Assembly: GCA_036346255.1 (NCBI GenBank)
Contig: CM070633.1
Coordinates: 25,296,001-25,360,000, forward strand
Reading direction: 5' to 3'
Length of the DNA: 64,000 bases
Source: Ampelocalamus luodianensis
Taxonomy: Eukaryota; Streptophyta; Magnoliopsida; Poales; Poaceae
Of the stretch, positions 10,282 through 22,039 are shown in pieces (within the stretch, counting starts at the first letter, position 1; each line of letters begins with the position of its first letter). A program made the position numbers and the translations under genes. The notes below the pieces were generated by a model. That model did no database searches, was not told where the DNA came from, and saw only the letters and a program-made list of their open reading frames with translations.

Positions 10282-10658
10282 GTACTTCTGGCAAGAACGT
10301 CATGCATGGGAGGGAGTAGGCATTGGAAAGCACGCACTACCTCACAACATTTATGCAATTGCTATTTGGCTTCACTTAGGAATAAATAACTGTGTGGAGA
10401 CTATCTATGGATGTTTTATGATGTTGGTTGTTGGATTATTCATGGTTATGAGAATGATGTTAATTGTTTACAATCGAACGATTATTTTATATGCATGAAA
10501 GACTTGGATTATAGAAATAATAATAAATGCCATGATCATCTGTTGATACCTCGATTTTGTTGTTCATACAAAGGAAGTTCTGTCGAAAAATTTATAGAAT
10601 GTTCTAGTTAGTTTAATTCTTGTAGCATTCTAGGCTCATGTGGAGCTGGGGTGTTACA

Positions 10659-10663
10659 GAAAG
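10659..10663. repeat. target site duplication GAAAG (right)
   Basis: Exact match to 1679-1683, immediately after the inner 3' LTR. Confidence 0.93.
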
Positions 10664-13600
10664 TTTCCTTTTGCAAGTCCTTTAGTACGTGGAGGTTTTG
10701 ACGCAAGGTATCTCTTTTGGGTATTCCAAGTGTGGAAGTTGAATGTTTCTCTTTTATGAAAGGAAACGTTAAACCTTTAGCGATGTCTTGTGATGGTTAA
10801 ACTAGAGGTTATAACCAAAGAAATTAATGGTTGTGATATGGGTTATCAAGTTGAGTCTGTAGTGTGGTGCATATTGGATCTTAACTAAGATCCTTGGAAG
10901 GGAAGTTGTTTAATTTGATGGTATCTTGTAGTAGTTCTTGTCGAACTGTGTTTAAGGGTATGGTTGTACCCAATTGAGGTTAAAGGATTTATTAATAATT
11001 GTGAGATATTGGTGATTTGGTCTGAGCATTAAGATTGTGGAATTTGATAAATTTATTGGATAATTCGGTGTAATGGGTCCCAATGGATTAATCTATCAAT
11101 AGTGATGATTATGTTGAGGATATGTTTGACGTTGCCTTAGAGGATTTTAATCCATAAATTTTCAGAAGCTGACTACTTGATGATTATACTTAATTGCTAG
11201 ATTGAAACATGTATACCGGATTGGATGAATGTTGAGGTAGTACCTTGTGAAACCTGGTGATTTAAGGAGATGATGTTATTAAATCCTTAATTAAACTCTG
11301 AGCATAAAGTGGAATATTGACACAGTGTATATAGATGGTTCTGGTGATTACAAATAGACGTATGATCCTATTTGCATACGTGATAGTTACAATTGTCAAT
11401 TGTTGATGATAGATGAGGTGGGTGTTGAGCACCATTTATGGATTAGTGGATGAATGATTATGTGGTTTCTGATAGTATGCCTAGCGAAATTATTATTTGA
11501 TAGCATGATCTGATTAGAAGAGGTTTGTTTCAACCTTGTGGCTTGTATTTCTTTTGGGTAGATTTATGAGGGGATAAGAGGCTATGATGAGTCTCGCTAA
11601 GAGTGTATTATGTCATTGTTATGGAGATGGTCAGTAAGGGATTATGATCATAATATTGAATGTTTTGTATAAAGGAATTGGATTGCTCACCTAATATTGA
11701 TTAAATGAAAATGTTTCTAGTTTCGTGTTTGTGATCTTTCAGACCTCAGGTTGGTGTGGTAGCTGAAATTGTTTTGAGCAAAGTGAAGTGTTGAGAGGTT
11801 TTATAAGTTCCTAGGTGGTTCATGTGTTGTGGTCGTCAAATCCCTTTTTGTTGGAGTTGGTATGGTGATGTTGTAACCAACGAAGTCATTTTCTTTGTAA
11901 AAGGAAAGAGTGAAGTAGAAGCATTTGAGATTGAAGTCAAGTTCTGTAATTTACAGGTTATTGAAGTTTATCTAAAACTGTTGTTCTTGCCCACAAGAGG
12001 TTTTTTTTTCGAATTTCCAAAGCAATGTTTTATTCTCGTTTGAGGCTTGATATTCTCTACTTGTGGAACGTGTGCCCTCAATTATGATCTCATCTTTTGT
12101 TTTCCAAGATCATTGTTATTTAATTGTTCTCTTGATCTTGTAACGACTGCAAGTGGTAACGTTTCCCTTTGTGCTGAAATTTCCTTCTATTTGCCTCTTC
12201 TTCTAAGAAAGGGTTAACTGAACTGTATTGCAAAGTCTCGTCGGATGTGAATTGGCAACTAGATAGTGGTGGTCTAGTAGATGGTCTGGTGAACCTTTAG
12301 GTGTTAGGTTGTCTGAGGGGCATTGAGTAATAAATCAATTTATTAGAATAATCCTTGTAGAGGATTTGATTTAAAAAGAATGCTTGTCTTTGGAGCTAAC
12401 AGGTTTCGTTGCTGCAACTAGTAGGACATATAGCGAGATGTGGTCCAAGATTTTATGTTTATTTTGACAGAACATTAGAATTAACAAGTATGGAAATCTT
12501 GACCAGTTTATTAGAGCATCGCATTTGGGTACTCGATAAGATTGTGTAGAAGAAGTATGATGGAGTAGTTCAAGGAGAGTAGCAGTGTAGAGAAATCTAA
12601 TAGTCGTGTTAATTAATGAGATAGCAGGGATTGTTGAGTTATTGTCAAGTATGACTCGGCCTAAGTGAGTAACCCTATGGGAGTTAGATTATCTCTAAGG
12701 GTAACTTGATCAAGAATATATTTATTTATTGACGTTAGTGATTGAGTATGTTTGAATCTTGGTCAATCAGTTAGGGTGTTGTGACAATATGTGTTTATTG
12801 TGGTTGAGTAACTGCATTTGATTGGTGTGGGTTAGAGAAGGGCTAAGATTGATGAAACGAATAGCCTTGGGCGGTTACTTGACTAGTGAGGAATGTTGAT
12901 ACTAAGGACTAAGGTTATTGTTGGGCTGTGTGAAATTTTAGTCATCAGACCTGAGGGTTACCTATCAAATTTACCAGAAGTTCAGTGTAGGAGTCTTAGA
13001 GATTAAATTCGGGCTTGCATTTTTATGCTAGCACCTTTGTTTCCCATGATTAGGTTCCAAGAGTTATGGTGATCTTTGATAGAATCCCTTGAATGTAGTA
13101 AATGAGTGTGTATGCGGTGAATTTCAAGTTGATTATCCTTACAAGATTGAGGTAACGTGATTGTGGTAAATCTATATTGAGGTGTGTTGGGAATTATTTG
13201 TCAAAGTAATTCTTTTGGTAGGGAAGTTGATCAGAGTATGTTATGGTGGATTGAAAGAGTCTCACTACATAGGTGTAGATTTTGTGTTCAGTTTGAGCAT
13301 AACTTTGAGGTTGCCAAGTTTAAAGAAATGAATTATTGGGTTATGCGATGGTTTGAGACTTCATGATTTAAGAGGAAGTTGAATTCTTAACAAAAAGTTT
13401 GGGAAAAAGGTGGTATTCTTGGTTAATGAGAAGTACTCTTGGTTTTATTTGAGCTTTGTCTCCAAGACATATGCCAATTATAAACTGTGTTGATTCTTCT
13501 TGATATGTGTGATTCTTTTTGGTTAAGAAAAGAAAGGAAATGGCTATTTTGGGCATTTGAGTGATTTCGCCTCTAGCTTATGTGGTGTTTGTTGGCAAAC

Positions 13601-14289
13601 TGCCTACTTGGAAAGTGGAGGAGTTTCATGATGAATATTTTGGTTTTGGATTTAACTCTCTTTGGTGGGGAATTGGTAATGCGTGTTTGCAATAAGAATC
13701 CTTTATTTGTTTAGTCGAGTTCTGTTGTGTGTCCCTAGTTAAAGGAGGTACTCTTTGTTAAGATAAAGAGGTCGACTGAGAGATGGAACAAGAGTTCTAT
13801 ATGTTACATGCAAGTTTGGTGGTTTTGACCCGAAGAGATAGATAGCCTAACGTATATTTGGTTGTTCTGGAAGTTACGGGGACTTCGGAAGAAAGCCATT
13901 CACTAGGACCGTCTCGAGTCATGGAGCAGGGAATATAACGTGTTGGGTGAACTGGTGTTACGAGAATGCTAGAGCCATGCTGAGTGTGAAGATTCGTCGA
14001 AGCCGACGACCCACGAGTAAGACTGTGCCCTCGAGTCATATCCGTTGAGTGACTCTTGAAAGGATGGGGCGAGTAATAAGGCGTAACACGTCAGTTGCAT
14101 CAAGGTGCGGGGGGTTCCATAATTCTTAGAGGAAGACGACTTGGGAATTGAAGTCTCACATGCGCGATCAGAATACAAAATTATTCACTCCAGGTATGTG
14201 GTAATGTCAGTATGTTCTTAGCTGTGGTTATTCTTTGGCGTTAAGTGTGAGCAGAATTCGGGGTCGAATTCCATTTAAGGGGGGTAGAA
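10664..14289 (+). mobile_element. outer LARD-like element, internal region part 2
   Basis: Continues the outer internal region from 1683; the whole internal part is about 4.26 kb. It aligns with inner internal 4760-8160 with many indels and shows no gag or pol motif. The region 13850-14289 (conserved tracts around GAGTAAGACTGTGCCC and GTTGAGTGACTC) is the most similar to the inner copy, the same 3' concentration of conservation. Confidence 0.85.
14254..14289 (+). promoter_or_regulatory. PPT-proximal hairpin and polypurine tract (outer)
   Basis: The same GAATTC-type hairpin (14254-14271) followed by ATTTAAGGGGGGTAGAA, abutting the LTR at 14290. Confidence 0.88.
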
Positions 14290-15443
14290 TGTAATACCCC
14301 AAATGTATTCGAGAGAGAAGAAATAAATTAGAGACAAGGACCAATTAGAAAAGTGTTTTAACAGGAGATTAGAGGGGGATTTACGCATAATTTCGACAAC
14401 TTAGGATATGGGCTTCCAGCCCACAGTATTTAGGCCCATGAGGTGCTGGCTACCAATAAAAAGAGGAAGGAAACCCTAGAAGTGGTACTGTAGCATGGCG
14501 TGCTACGATACCGCCCATGCTACTCTGAGGTGTGAGCAGTAGCCACCCCAATTGGAGGAAGAAGCGATCACCGGAGATCGATTGGCCAGAAGAAGGAGAT
14601 CGCTGGAGGTGCCGGCTGTTGGAGGAGGAAGAAGGTGAGGGAACATGACCATCTTTGGGGGGAGAGTTCGCTGGTGGGTGCTCATTGTGCCTGGCAATCG
14701 GTTCTTCAAGGGTAACCTCGTTTTCCCCTTGTTTAGATGTTTTAGCGCTTAATTGTTCTATGTCGGTAATTCTGTCGCCTAAGGGCAAATCGTGTTAGAG
14801 AGACGTTTTGATATAGTTAAGTGCGGATTCAGTCTCGGACGTCTCCTAGGAAGTTGTAGAGGACGTCAATAGCTTTCAATGAATTGCTAGAACGTAATTT
14901 TTGGACCTCTGTAGCAAAAGTTATGAATTTAATGGTACGGCTGTTCTGCAACCCTGTCAGTTTCTAGACAGGTTTTAGTAATCTGACCTTCGCGATCAGT
15001 TAAAGAGAGAATTAGAGGATCTCAGTATAACGAGAGTTGTAGATAATTGTCGTAGCTTTCAGGGAAGCACAAGAACGTGAAATTTGGATGAACGAGCTGA
15101 AAGTTATGATAGTTTTAGTGCTCTGTCCAGAAAATCTGACGTGAAATCGATGTTTTGTTAATCAGCTTAAAAGTGATTTTAGATGGCCGAATCAAGGAGG
15201 CTCACCAACTAGGTTTAGTTGGGACATTTGATTACCTTTCAATGAAGTCCAAGAACACCTAATTTGGACCATTGTACGGAACGATATGAATTTTAGAACT
15301 CGACTGTTTTCAGAGGGGTCAGTTCAGCATTTAGGAAATTGGAGTCGGGGTCGTGTTACAAGCTTTTGCTATTTCGTGCTTGCTCATATGGTTTATTTGG
15401 TCCATTACTATTGTCTTAGAAAGCTTTTAAATGTATTTTTTAG

Positions 15444-15503
15444 GTGGGGGATTGGTCCCGGAGGCAGCACCCTCTGCATATCCTCCGTTCTCACGCGGTT
15501 GAG
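15444..15503 (+). other. LARD micro-exon-like block (outer 3' LTR)
   Basis: 60 nt between ATTTTTTAG and AG|GCAAGTACT. Confidence 0.55.
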
Positions 15504-15833
15504 GCAAGTACTCTGGTTGATAGAATAATTATGAATGGTTGATAGAGAGTGCTAGTATTTTGATACATATTAGCAATGCATGGTTGATAGTGTGATATGT
15601 ATGGTTAAGAATGGTGAATGCTGGAGATATGATTAATTGTTATTCATAAGTGATTGTTCATGTTTGCTAGTACTATGAATATATGTGCTATTCATGGATG
15701 CTAGAGTGCTATGAATGTCAACGATGATGAATGCTAGAAGTATGAATAAGTGTATTCATGTATGACGTTGTTGTGAATACAAATTTATGGTGGTTTAAAG
15801 TTTTGCTCATGTGCATCATGCTATCATATTGGA

Positions 15834-16090
15834 GGCTTGGTAACGTGGTGGTGAGCATTTTGAGGTCCCGTCATGTAGATGACGGCTTGAGGTCCCCACA
15901 TTCATAGAATGTGGGCATTGAAAAGAGGTCCCCATCATGAAAACGATGGGCTTATGGTCCCCACACTTGTGGAGTGTGGGCTTGAGGTCCCCTTTACTTG
16001 CGGAGTATTGGGCAATTGGTCCCTGCGCTTGCGAGCACAGGCATGGGTATGCAGCGACGGTTGCATACTTTGCATTACCAGTAAAATGCA
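15834..16090 (+). repeat. hairpin ladder (outer 3' LTR)
   Basis: Same layout, different stems: CCGTCAT/ATGACGG, CCCACATTC/GAATGTGGG, CCCATC/GATGGG, CCCACACTT/AGTGTGGG, TTTGCATT/AATGCAAA. Confidence 0.8.
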
Positions 16091-16220
16091 AAAGATAAAG
16101 AGAAAGTGCACTTGAGCATCCTGCATAGCATGAGCATATGACATGTTTATAATAGAGATTGTAGATGGATGTTGATGATTACAGTTGTTTATGTTATTAT
16201 TGTCATTTATTGTACTTGCT

Positions 16221-16258
16221 GAGTCTTGGGACTCACTCTTGTCATTGTTGTGTTTTAG
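16221..16258 (+). promoter_or_regulatory. hairpin and 3' splice-like site (outer 3' LTR)
   Basis: GAGTCTTGGGACTC, then a T-rich tract and TGTTTTAG|GT. Confidence 0.55.
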
Positions 16259-16702
16259 GTACCCCTTTACAAGAACGACATGCATGGGAGGAGTAAGACT
16301 TAGAGCGTTTGCACAATGGCACAAACTACTCACGTTTGAATTGATAGATTGATAATTTAGTAGAAAAGAACCTTGCTTAAAGATTTCTTTATGATTACTC
16401 CCTCTGCTTGGAATAATTTGTAATAGAGTTGATTAGAGGATCATGGGTGTCCTTTTGTTTATGCTTGTAGTCGTTTGGCATGCTTTGGAAGATATAGTGA
16501 TGATTAGCATAGTTTTGGTGGTCTCTTGATTTTCTTTGGATGTTGGATTACTTAACTATGCTACATTTAAAGGTTGGAACATCCGGTTTAGTAACTAAAC
16601 AAAGGAGGTTCTGCATGGATTTTAGAGAATTGTATCAATATTAAAATGGTTATAGTGTCAGTTTAGTAGCATTCCAGGCCTTTGTCAGGCTGGGGTGTTA
16701 CA

Positions 16703-16995
16703 CTTGGTATCAGAGCGGGTTGTAGGTCTGTGGTTAATAAAACATTAATTTTGACACACTAAGCATAGTAGGTGGGATTGGGTTATTGTATTGCATTTAC
16801 GTTTTCGCATGTTGTATTGATGATTCTGTTATGATATACATACATATATATATATACATATATATATATTGTAATGCTATAGTTAATATGTGTGGGGATA
16901 ACCCATGTTGAGAGGTTGAGGTCGAGGTTGTGGCCTGTCTTTGTGCGAGTTAAACCACATTAGTAGTATAGCAATAGTGAAGTGCCCACATTGGA
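16703..16995 (+). mobile_element. second PBS and internal start, truncated
   Basis: Matches 1052-1349 (PBS TGGTATCAGAGC at 16705, the TA microsatellite, the Arg-Gly-like run) and stops at GCCCACATTGGA (16984-16995). An LTR-internal-LTR-internal arrangement is typical of unequal recombination between LTRs. Confidence 0.88.
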
Positions 16996-18146
16996 ATGGT
17001 GGGACTTCACTTGCCCATACTGGAATTGATGGGACTTTAGACTCCACTCCCGTGGACGGAACATGGATGCATGAATAAACTTATGAATAATGACTAATAT
17101 CATCTCCACACATATGAAAGAGCATACGCAAAGAACATAATCATCGGAACCTCTTGTCTACTATAATCTCCACTCCCATGGACGGAACATGAACATTGAA
17201 GTTTCTCACATATCAAACAAAACACAATACTAATCATTGAGCATCCAGTGTTTACAAATCACACAAAATCACTGTACTTGCCTTTAGCGTTGCGATGCGT
17301 TAGGAGGTAGCGACGATGCCGCTAATCTCGGAGCCTCACCTCCTACACCATTAGTTTACTCAATAAGAACCATGAAGTCAAGACACTACTTGCTACACTT
17401 ACCCCAACACCCCAACGTTTAACTACACAATTTTACTCTAATTGAACTACATTCCATCAGAAAACTATAATGGGCGGCAATACTAAAATTGACATAACTT
17501 TTGCTCTGAAATTCATAAAAATGTAAACTCAGGCTTGTTTGAAAGGTAACAAGATTATCTACAACAACCTAGTTGATGGAAAACCCAAATTCTGAATATA
17601 CCAAGCCCCGAAAGACCGATGAGCATCCTCTGTCAGAACTGCCCGACACTTCTAGGCAGCGGCACGAAAATGGCCATTACTTCTAATTGGCTAAACCAAA
17701 CTTAGAGTTCTTTATCAATATCAAAGCTAAGAACCAGGCCTACAAAAACTCAGTTGGGTGAAAGCCCTGAATTTGCCATTAACTTGATCATAAATAAAAA
17801 GGCAATTCGACAATTCATTCTCGTCAGCGTTGTTGACAGTCAACTTAAAATGTGCATAACTTTTGTTCTACAAATCCAAATGGGGTGTTCTTTATCAATC
17901 CTGAAAGCTAATGAGATCACGTACAAAAGTTGTTATGGGCAAGACTTATGAATCATCTTCTAACTACGTCAAATTTTAACAATTACAGATTGTCGCTAAT
18001 TCTCGTCGAATGCGGACAGCGAAACTAAAACGAACAAAACTTTTGATCTGTACGTTGGAATTTAGTGTTCTTGGCGGACACCGAAAGCTAAGAACAAAAC
18101 CTACATTACTCTAGGATATGGACCTCTCAAATTCGGCCTCTAAGAT
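16996..18146 (-). repeat. inverted LTR fragment, third LARD subfamily
   Basis: Aligns with 58803-59814 of the minus-strand LTR at 58176-60374 (for example the repeated CGTGGACGGAAC tract, the micro-exon block and the modules). It is cut on the left by the microhomology junction and on the right at 18146 by the LTR beginning TGTAACAGCCCC. Both LTR termini are missing. Confidence 0.85.
17281..17342 (-). other. LARD micro-exon-like block (inverted fragment)
   Basis: 62 nt, in sense between GGTGTAG and AAAG|GCAAGTACAG. Confidence 0.5.
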
Positions 18147-19704
18147 TGTAACAGCCCCAGATTTAAGAAACAGTAATAATCTGCTTTATGAATAGTAATG
18201 GAATACCGTTCATAACATTACTGTTCATAATTGAAATTTGGATTTGTTGTTACAAATTAAAACCTTCCTTTTCTAGTCAAAATCCAAAACCTATTTGAAG
18301 TTTCAAAGGAAATACAAGTCAATGCTTGTATCATGATTGGAAAGTATTTTTATTAAAGCCTGGATCAATTATCTTGACCAAAAATAATTTTTGTTGGATA
18401 CTTAGAAATTATTTTGACTTGGAGAAAAATATTTGACTTTAAATAAACCTATTCGGGATAATTAAATTATTTATGTATTTTAAAAAGTGAAACATTGGTT
18501 TTCAAAATTTATTTGGGGAATATAACATCCCAGTAGCATCCTTGTAAAATTTCATGATTTTACAAATTTATCTACTATTTTTAAACACCAGTCAAACTTT
18601 TGGAACTTTAAAATGAGTTAGTCAACTCCTCTAGTCTAAACCCAGCCATTTGCACTATAGCGACCGAGCTCAAGTGCTTTGGGTCTAAACTGTGCAACCG
18701 GGCCGCCCCCAACACGTTCAGGCACGTGCCCAAACCTCCAGCGAACGTGAGCCGTCGATTTCTTGATGGACGGCGAAGATTCGCAAAGCATGCGAGACAT
18801 CCACGTACTCGTGCGATTTCGCCGTTGGATCTTGATCCAACCACATCCGACCTTCATCCATCCTAACGCATCTTCATTTGTGGCGTTGATTTCCAAACCA
18901 ACGTGCCAGATCCTTTGTGCCGTTCGGGCCAACCCGTAGGGCTCATTCAATCCTGGCGTAGGATCTTGATCGTGCGGTGCTCACTTTTGGACTATACCAT
19001 TTTTCTTATGGAAAGGTCCATTAAGCGTGGCCGTTGGATTCTCACCGGATGGGTCGATCTTGTGGACCGTTCGGGTTACGAACGCACCACTCAATCTCCA
19101 CCTGTGGATCTTGATCGGACGGACCGCATCAATTGGGTCGTTCGGGTCGCCTAAACCTCTCTTTAATCTTCACCATTGATCTTAAATCCAACCGCACCGC
19201 TCTTTTCATTTTTGAACTCAAGGGCGCGCATTTATTCCTGGCCGCTGGATCTCCATCCTACGGTATCCTTTTGACCGCGGGTGTTTAGGGCCCGATCTTC
19301 ATAGGACCGTTGGATTCAAATCCAACGCTCCTCTTTGAAAGTAACCTTCGGGTTTCCCGAAGGCTACATTAAATCTCAAACGTTCGTTTGAAATCGCACG
19401 GTCCATATTAAACAATATCGATTATCTTCTCTTAACACCTATCTTCATCGCAGCCGCCAATTTCTAATCGGACGGTTGATGTTCTTTCGCGTTTTAGGAG
19501 GAGCGCACGACTGCGGCTGACAGCGGGGCCCGCATGTCAGGGAGTTGTATTTCTTCCTCCTTGCCTCTGTGCGTCGTCGCAGGCTCTGTGACCGGAGTAG
19601 AGGCATTATCCAAAGATAATACAACTATTATTTGGATATTTAGCCCAAATTGGACACCTCATCAGCTCTAGACACTTCTCCTCTGCCCTGTAGCTCAATC
19701 TCCA

Positions 19705-19714
19705 TATATATATA
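19705..19714 (+). promoter_or_regulatory. TATA-like box of LTR 18147
   Basis: TATATATATA followed by CCCTAGC, at LTR offset about 1560, downstream of the CCGTTGGAT-rich U3. Confidence 0.5.
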
Positions 19715-20610
19715 CCCTAGCTTTTTGGCTTCTGCCATTGTTGACCAAAGAAGCTTATCATCTTCCATTGCCGTTCCAGTGGAGTTTCTTGCTCCTATCC
19801 TTTTGCTTATCCATCCTAGATGCTTGTTTCACTTTGTAATATGAGCTTAGCATCTTTTGTAGGTTGAAACCGGAGGTTTTTCTCTCTGTTGATCAGAGCC
19901 GGTTTTTAGAACCTTCGGTGTTTATCTCATCCTGGTAAGCTAAGACCTTAGTTTTTGTCATCTTGAGCACCTTAAGGACCTCAGAAACTTATATGTACCA
20001 TTCCTTTGTACATATAATACTCTCACCTTCATTAAACTGAAAAGTTGTTTTCATAACTTTTCGGTCTTTCATATCGTTTTCTAGTTCTAGGGTTTCTCCT
20101 GTCAACTTATTATCCTAGTTAGGTCTCAGTTGAACCCTAGTAGCATAATCAGTGTTCTTTTGATTCTTGTTGTCATCTATTTAGATTTGTAGCAAAAAGC
20201 TACCTCTGTCATCTATTGTCACCTAAACCGACAACTTTTAAAATTTTGACAGCTTCTGTAACTTGACCGATTAGGGTTAGCTTAAGGTTAGCCTGGGGTA
20301 TTATTTACCCTAAAGATCAGTCCAAGCTTCAATTTAGGATCTTTTACTTATTCTATTTTCAATTAACCCGAAATCTGCAGTCTACCCTGTTTTCCATTCT
20401 TTTCAAAATCTGAAAACTGTAACTTTGTCCGAAACTTTAGTTTCTGTCATTCAAAGGCAGTAGATACTAATATGGGTTATTATCTTTATTAGGGTAAGTC
20501 TGACTTAAGCATATTTTTAATTATGCATTACTTTCCTGATCATCCATCTTTTGTTCATTTTTGCTTGCTGTCAGTTTTCATATTCATTGGAGTTTATTGT
20601 TTCTTTTTAG

Positions 20611-20685
20611 AATCTGGTTCTGCTGAAGTGTTTGATTCTAATTCTGAGCAACCAGAGCCTGCACAAGAAGTATATTATTACCAAG
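20611..20685 (+). other. chromovirus-LTR micro-exon candidate (LTR 18147)
   Basis: 75 nt between TTCTTTTTAG and CCAAG|GCAAG. Phase 2/1; open, with an acidic peptide (SGSAEVFDSNSEQPEPAQ). Confidence 0.55.
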
Positions 20686-21997
20686 GCAAGAATCCTCTCT
20701 GCATCATGTTGATCCCAAAGTTGTATACAATAGATTTTTAAAATACAGTGATAACTGTGCATGCTAATTTTCTGAAAATACAATTGTGATCTGTTAGTAG
20801 GTAGTTATGACCTAACATTGTGGATTATCTTAAATCTAACCATACACTCAAACTTAGAGTAGTACTGTATACTACAACATTTAATTTCAGAATTTGCTTA
20901 GCCATGCAGTCTAGAGAACTTTAAAGTTTGACAAGCTTATCTTGTCAAACATGGGAACAACAAATAAATTTCAGTTACTTTAACTTTCTGTCCAGTTTCT
21001 TTAAATCAGAATTGAATTTTAAATTTCAAATGATCTGGACAAGAGGATGCTAGTGGTGGTGCCTTCGTGCACGAGATTGGGAAATGTGGTGGACTTGTCT
21101 CGACCAATTAAGGACTGAACTCTGACTATTCAATTCAAGTCCCTACGTACTTCCACACGCGGTGTATGGGCGCTGTTTGGTTAAGTAAAGGGTTAATGCT
21201 ATTGAGTTGGAGACAGGGGAGTAAGGATATGTCTATTGATCTTGTATGGCATAGATGCTTAGGTCTTCGGGCTGCGTTTTATGCCTTGTGAGTTTTATAT
21301 CGATATCAGATGTTCTTAGAAGGGTGAGGGCGTATATGTGTTCTATCGCATGTACGTACCTTAAAGGTGCCGATTGCAATCTAGTATGTGTAGCGAACAC
21401 AACCTGCATTTCTTTTGATTGGGTCGGAATTCCCGGCGCAACATGTGTGCCTCGGTTAAGCAGATGCTATCAGTCGTTGTTTAAGCGGGATCAGTTCACA
21501 CATGGGTTATCCAACTCAATAGTGTCAACTTGTTGAAAAATACCAAATCTTAGTTTCCCCGGTCGGCATACCAAAGGAAGTGTGTCATCATTCGAAGGCA
21601 TCCGAAGGCAACGGGCTGACTAAGTCATGTGGGTAAAGATGTACACCCCTGCAGGGTATTAAACTATTCGAATAGCCGTGTCACGGTCATGGACAATAAC
21701 TTGAGTTGATGTCACTGTATAGAATTTTGTTTTCAACTCTTGTTTGGGTTCGGTTCAACATGAGGAATTCATGCGATTATCTTTTTATATTTACATTTCA
21801 TTTACTTATTGTTTTAGTACAATTTGATTTATTAAATTGCTTTATCAAAACTTAGTAATTGTAGGTTAAGATGTATTGCTTTATGCAAAATTGAACCTTT
21901 ATGCCTACCTGTTGTTAACTTTATGCATGTACAAATTCTATTCCATTGTATAGGTTCTTTCATACACTTTCTTTTATTAGTTTGTGTAAGTCTTGCT

Positions 21998-22039
21998 GAG
22001 TACCTTCCGTACTCAAGGTGCTATAACCTCTTGTTGCAG
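21998..22039 (+). promoter_or_regulatory. hairpin and 3' splice-like site (LTR 18147)
   Basis: GAGTACCTTCCGTACTC, then CTCTTGTTGCAG|GG. Confidence 0.58.

Larger units (their letters stand above)
1684..10658 (+). mobile_element. complete inner LARD-like non-autonomous LTR retrotransposon
   Basis: An 8975-bp element: 5' LTR 1684-4162, PBS, about 4.0-kb internal region, PPT, 3' LTR 8161-10658, flanked by GAAAG duplications. Its LTRs differ by only about 1% in the part counted by hand (9 substitutions over about 780 bp, 2221-3000 against 8713-9490). Even so, the internal region has no gag or pol frame, so the element was already non-coding when it moved. This fits Large Retrotransposon Derivatives, which depend on proteins supplied in trans; the PPT-side signals point to a chromovirus helper (inference). 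It sits inside a sister-subfamily element with older LTRs (about 4.4%), the order expected for nesting. Confidence 0.93.
8161..10658 (+). repeat. inner LARD-like element, 3' LTR
   Basis: 2498 bp from TGTAATACTCC to GGGGTGTTACA, followed by GAAAG. It has the same internal order as the 5' LTR: GC-rich segment about 8300-8690, conserved donor-like CAAGGGTAAC (GT at 8667), four modules (about 8815-9480), micro-exon block 9596-9655, hairpin ladder 9886-10112, hairpin 10245-10258 and acceptor AG 10280-10281. Confidence 0.95.
14290..16702 (+). repeat. outer LARD-like element, 3' LTR shared with a second internal start
   Basis: 2413 bp from TGTAATACCCC to TGTTACA. It has a PPT upstream (3' LTR context) and a PBS downstream (5' LTR context), so it is the shared LTR of a recombined tandem. 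Contents: possible TATA-like AATAAAAAGAGG at 14455-14466, donor-like CAAGGGTAAC (GT 14712), micro-exon block 15444-15503, hairpin ladder 15834-16090, hairpin 16221-16234 and acceptor AG 16257-16258. Confidence 0.93.

Noticed and set aside
15834..16090. CRISPR-like regular repeat with spacers
   Set aside because: The unit is an inverted repeat with changing stems in a plant LTR, there is no constant direct repeat beyond GGTCCC, and no cas genes.
18603..19160. Short frames on both strands around CCGTTGGAT repeats
   Set aside because: The repeats are palindromic, so both strands appear open; no start context or domain.
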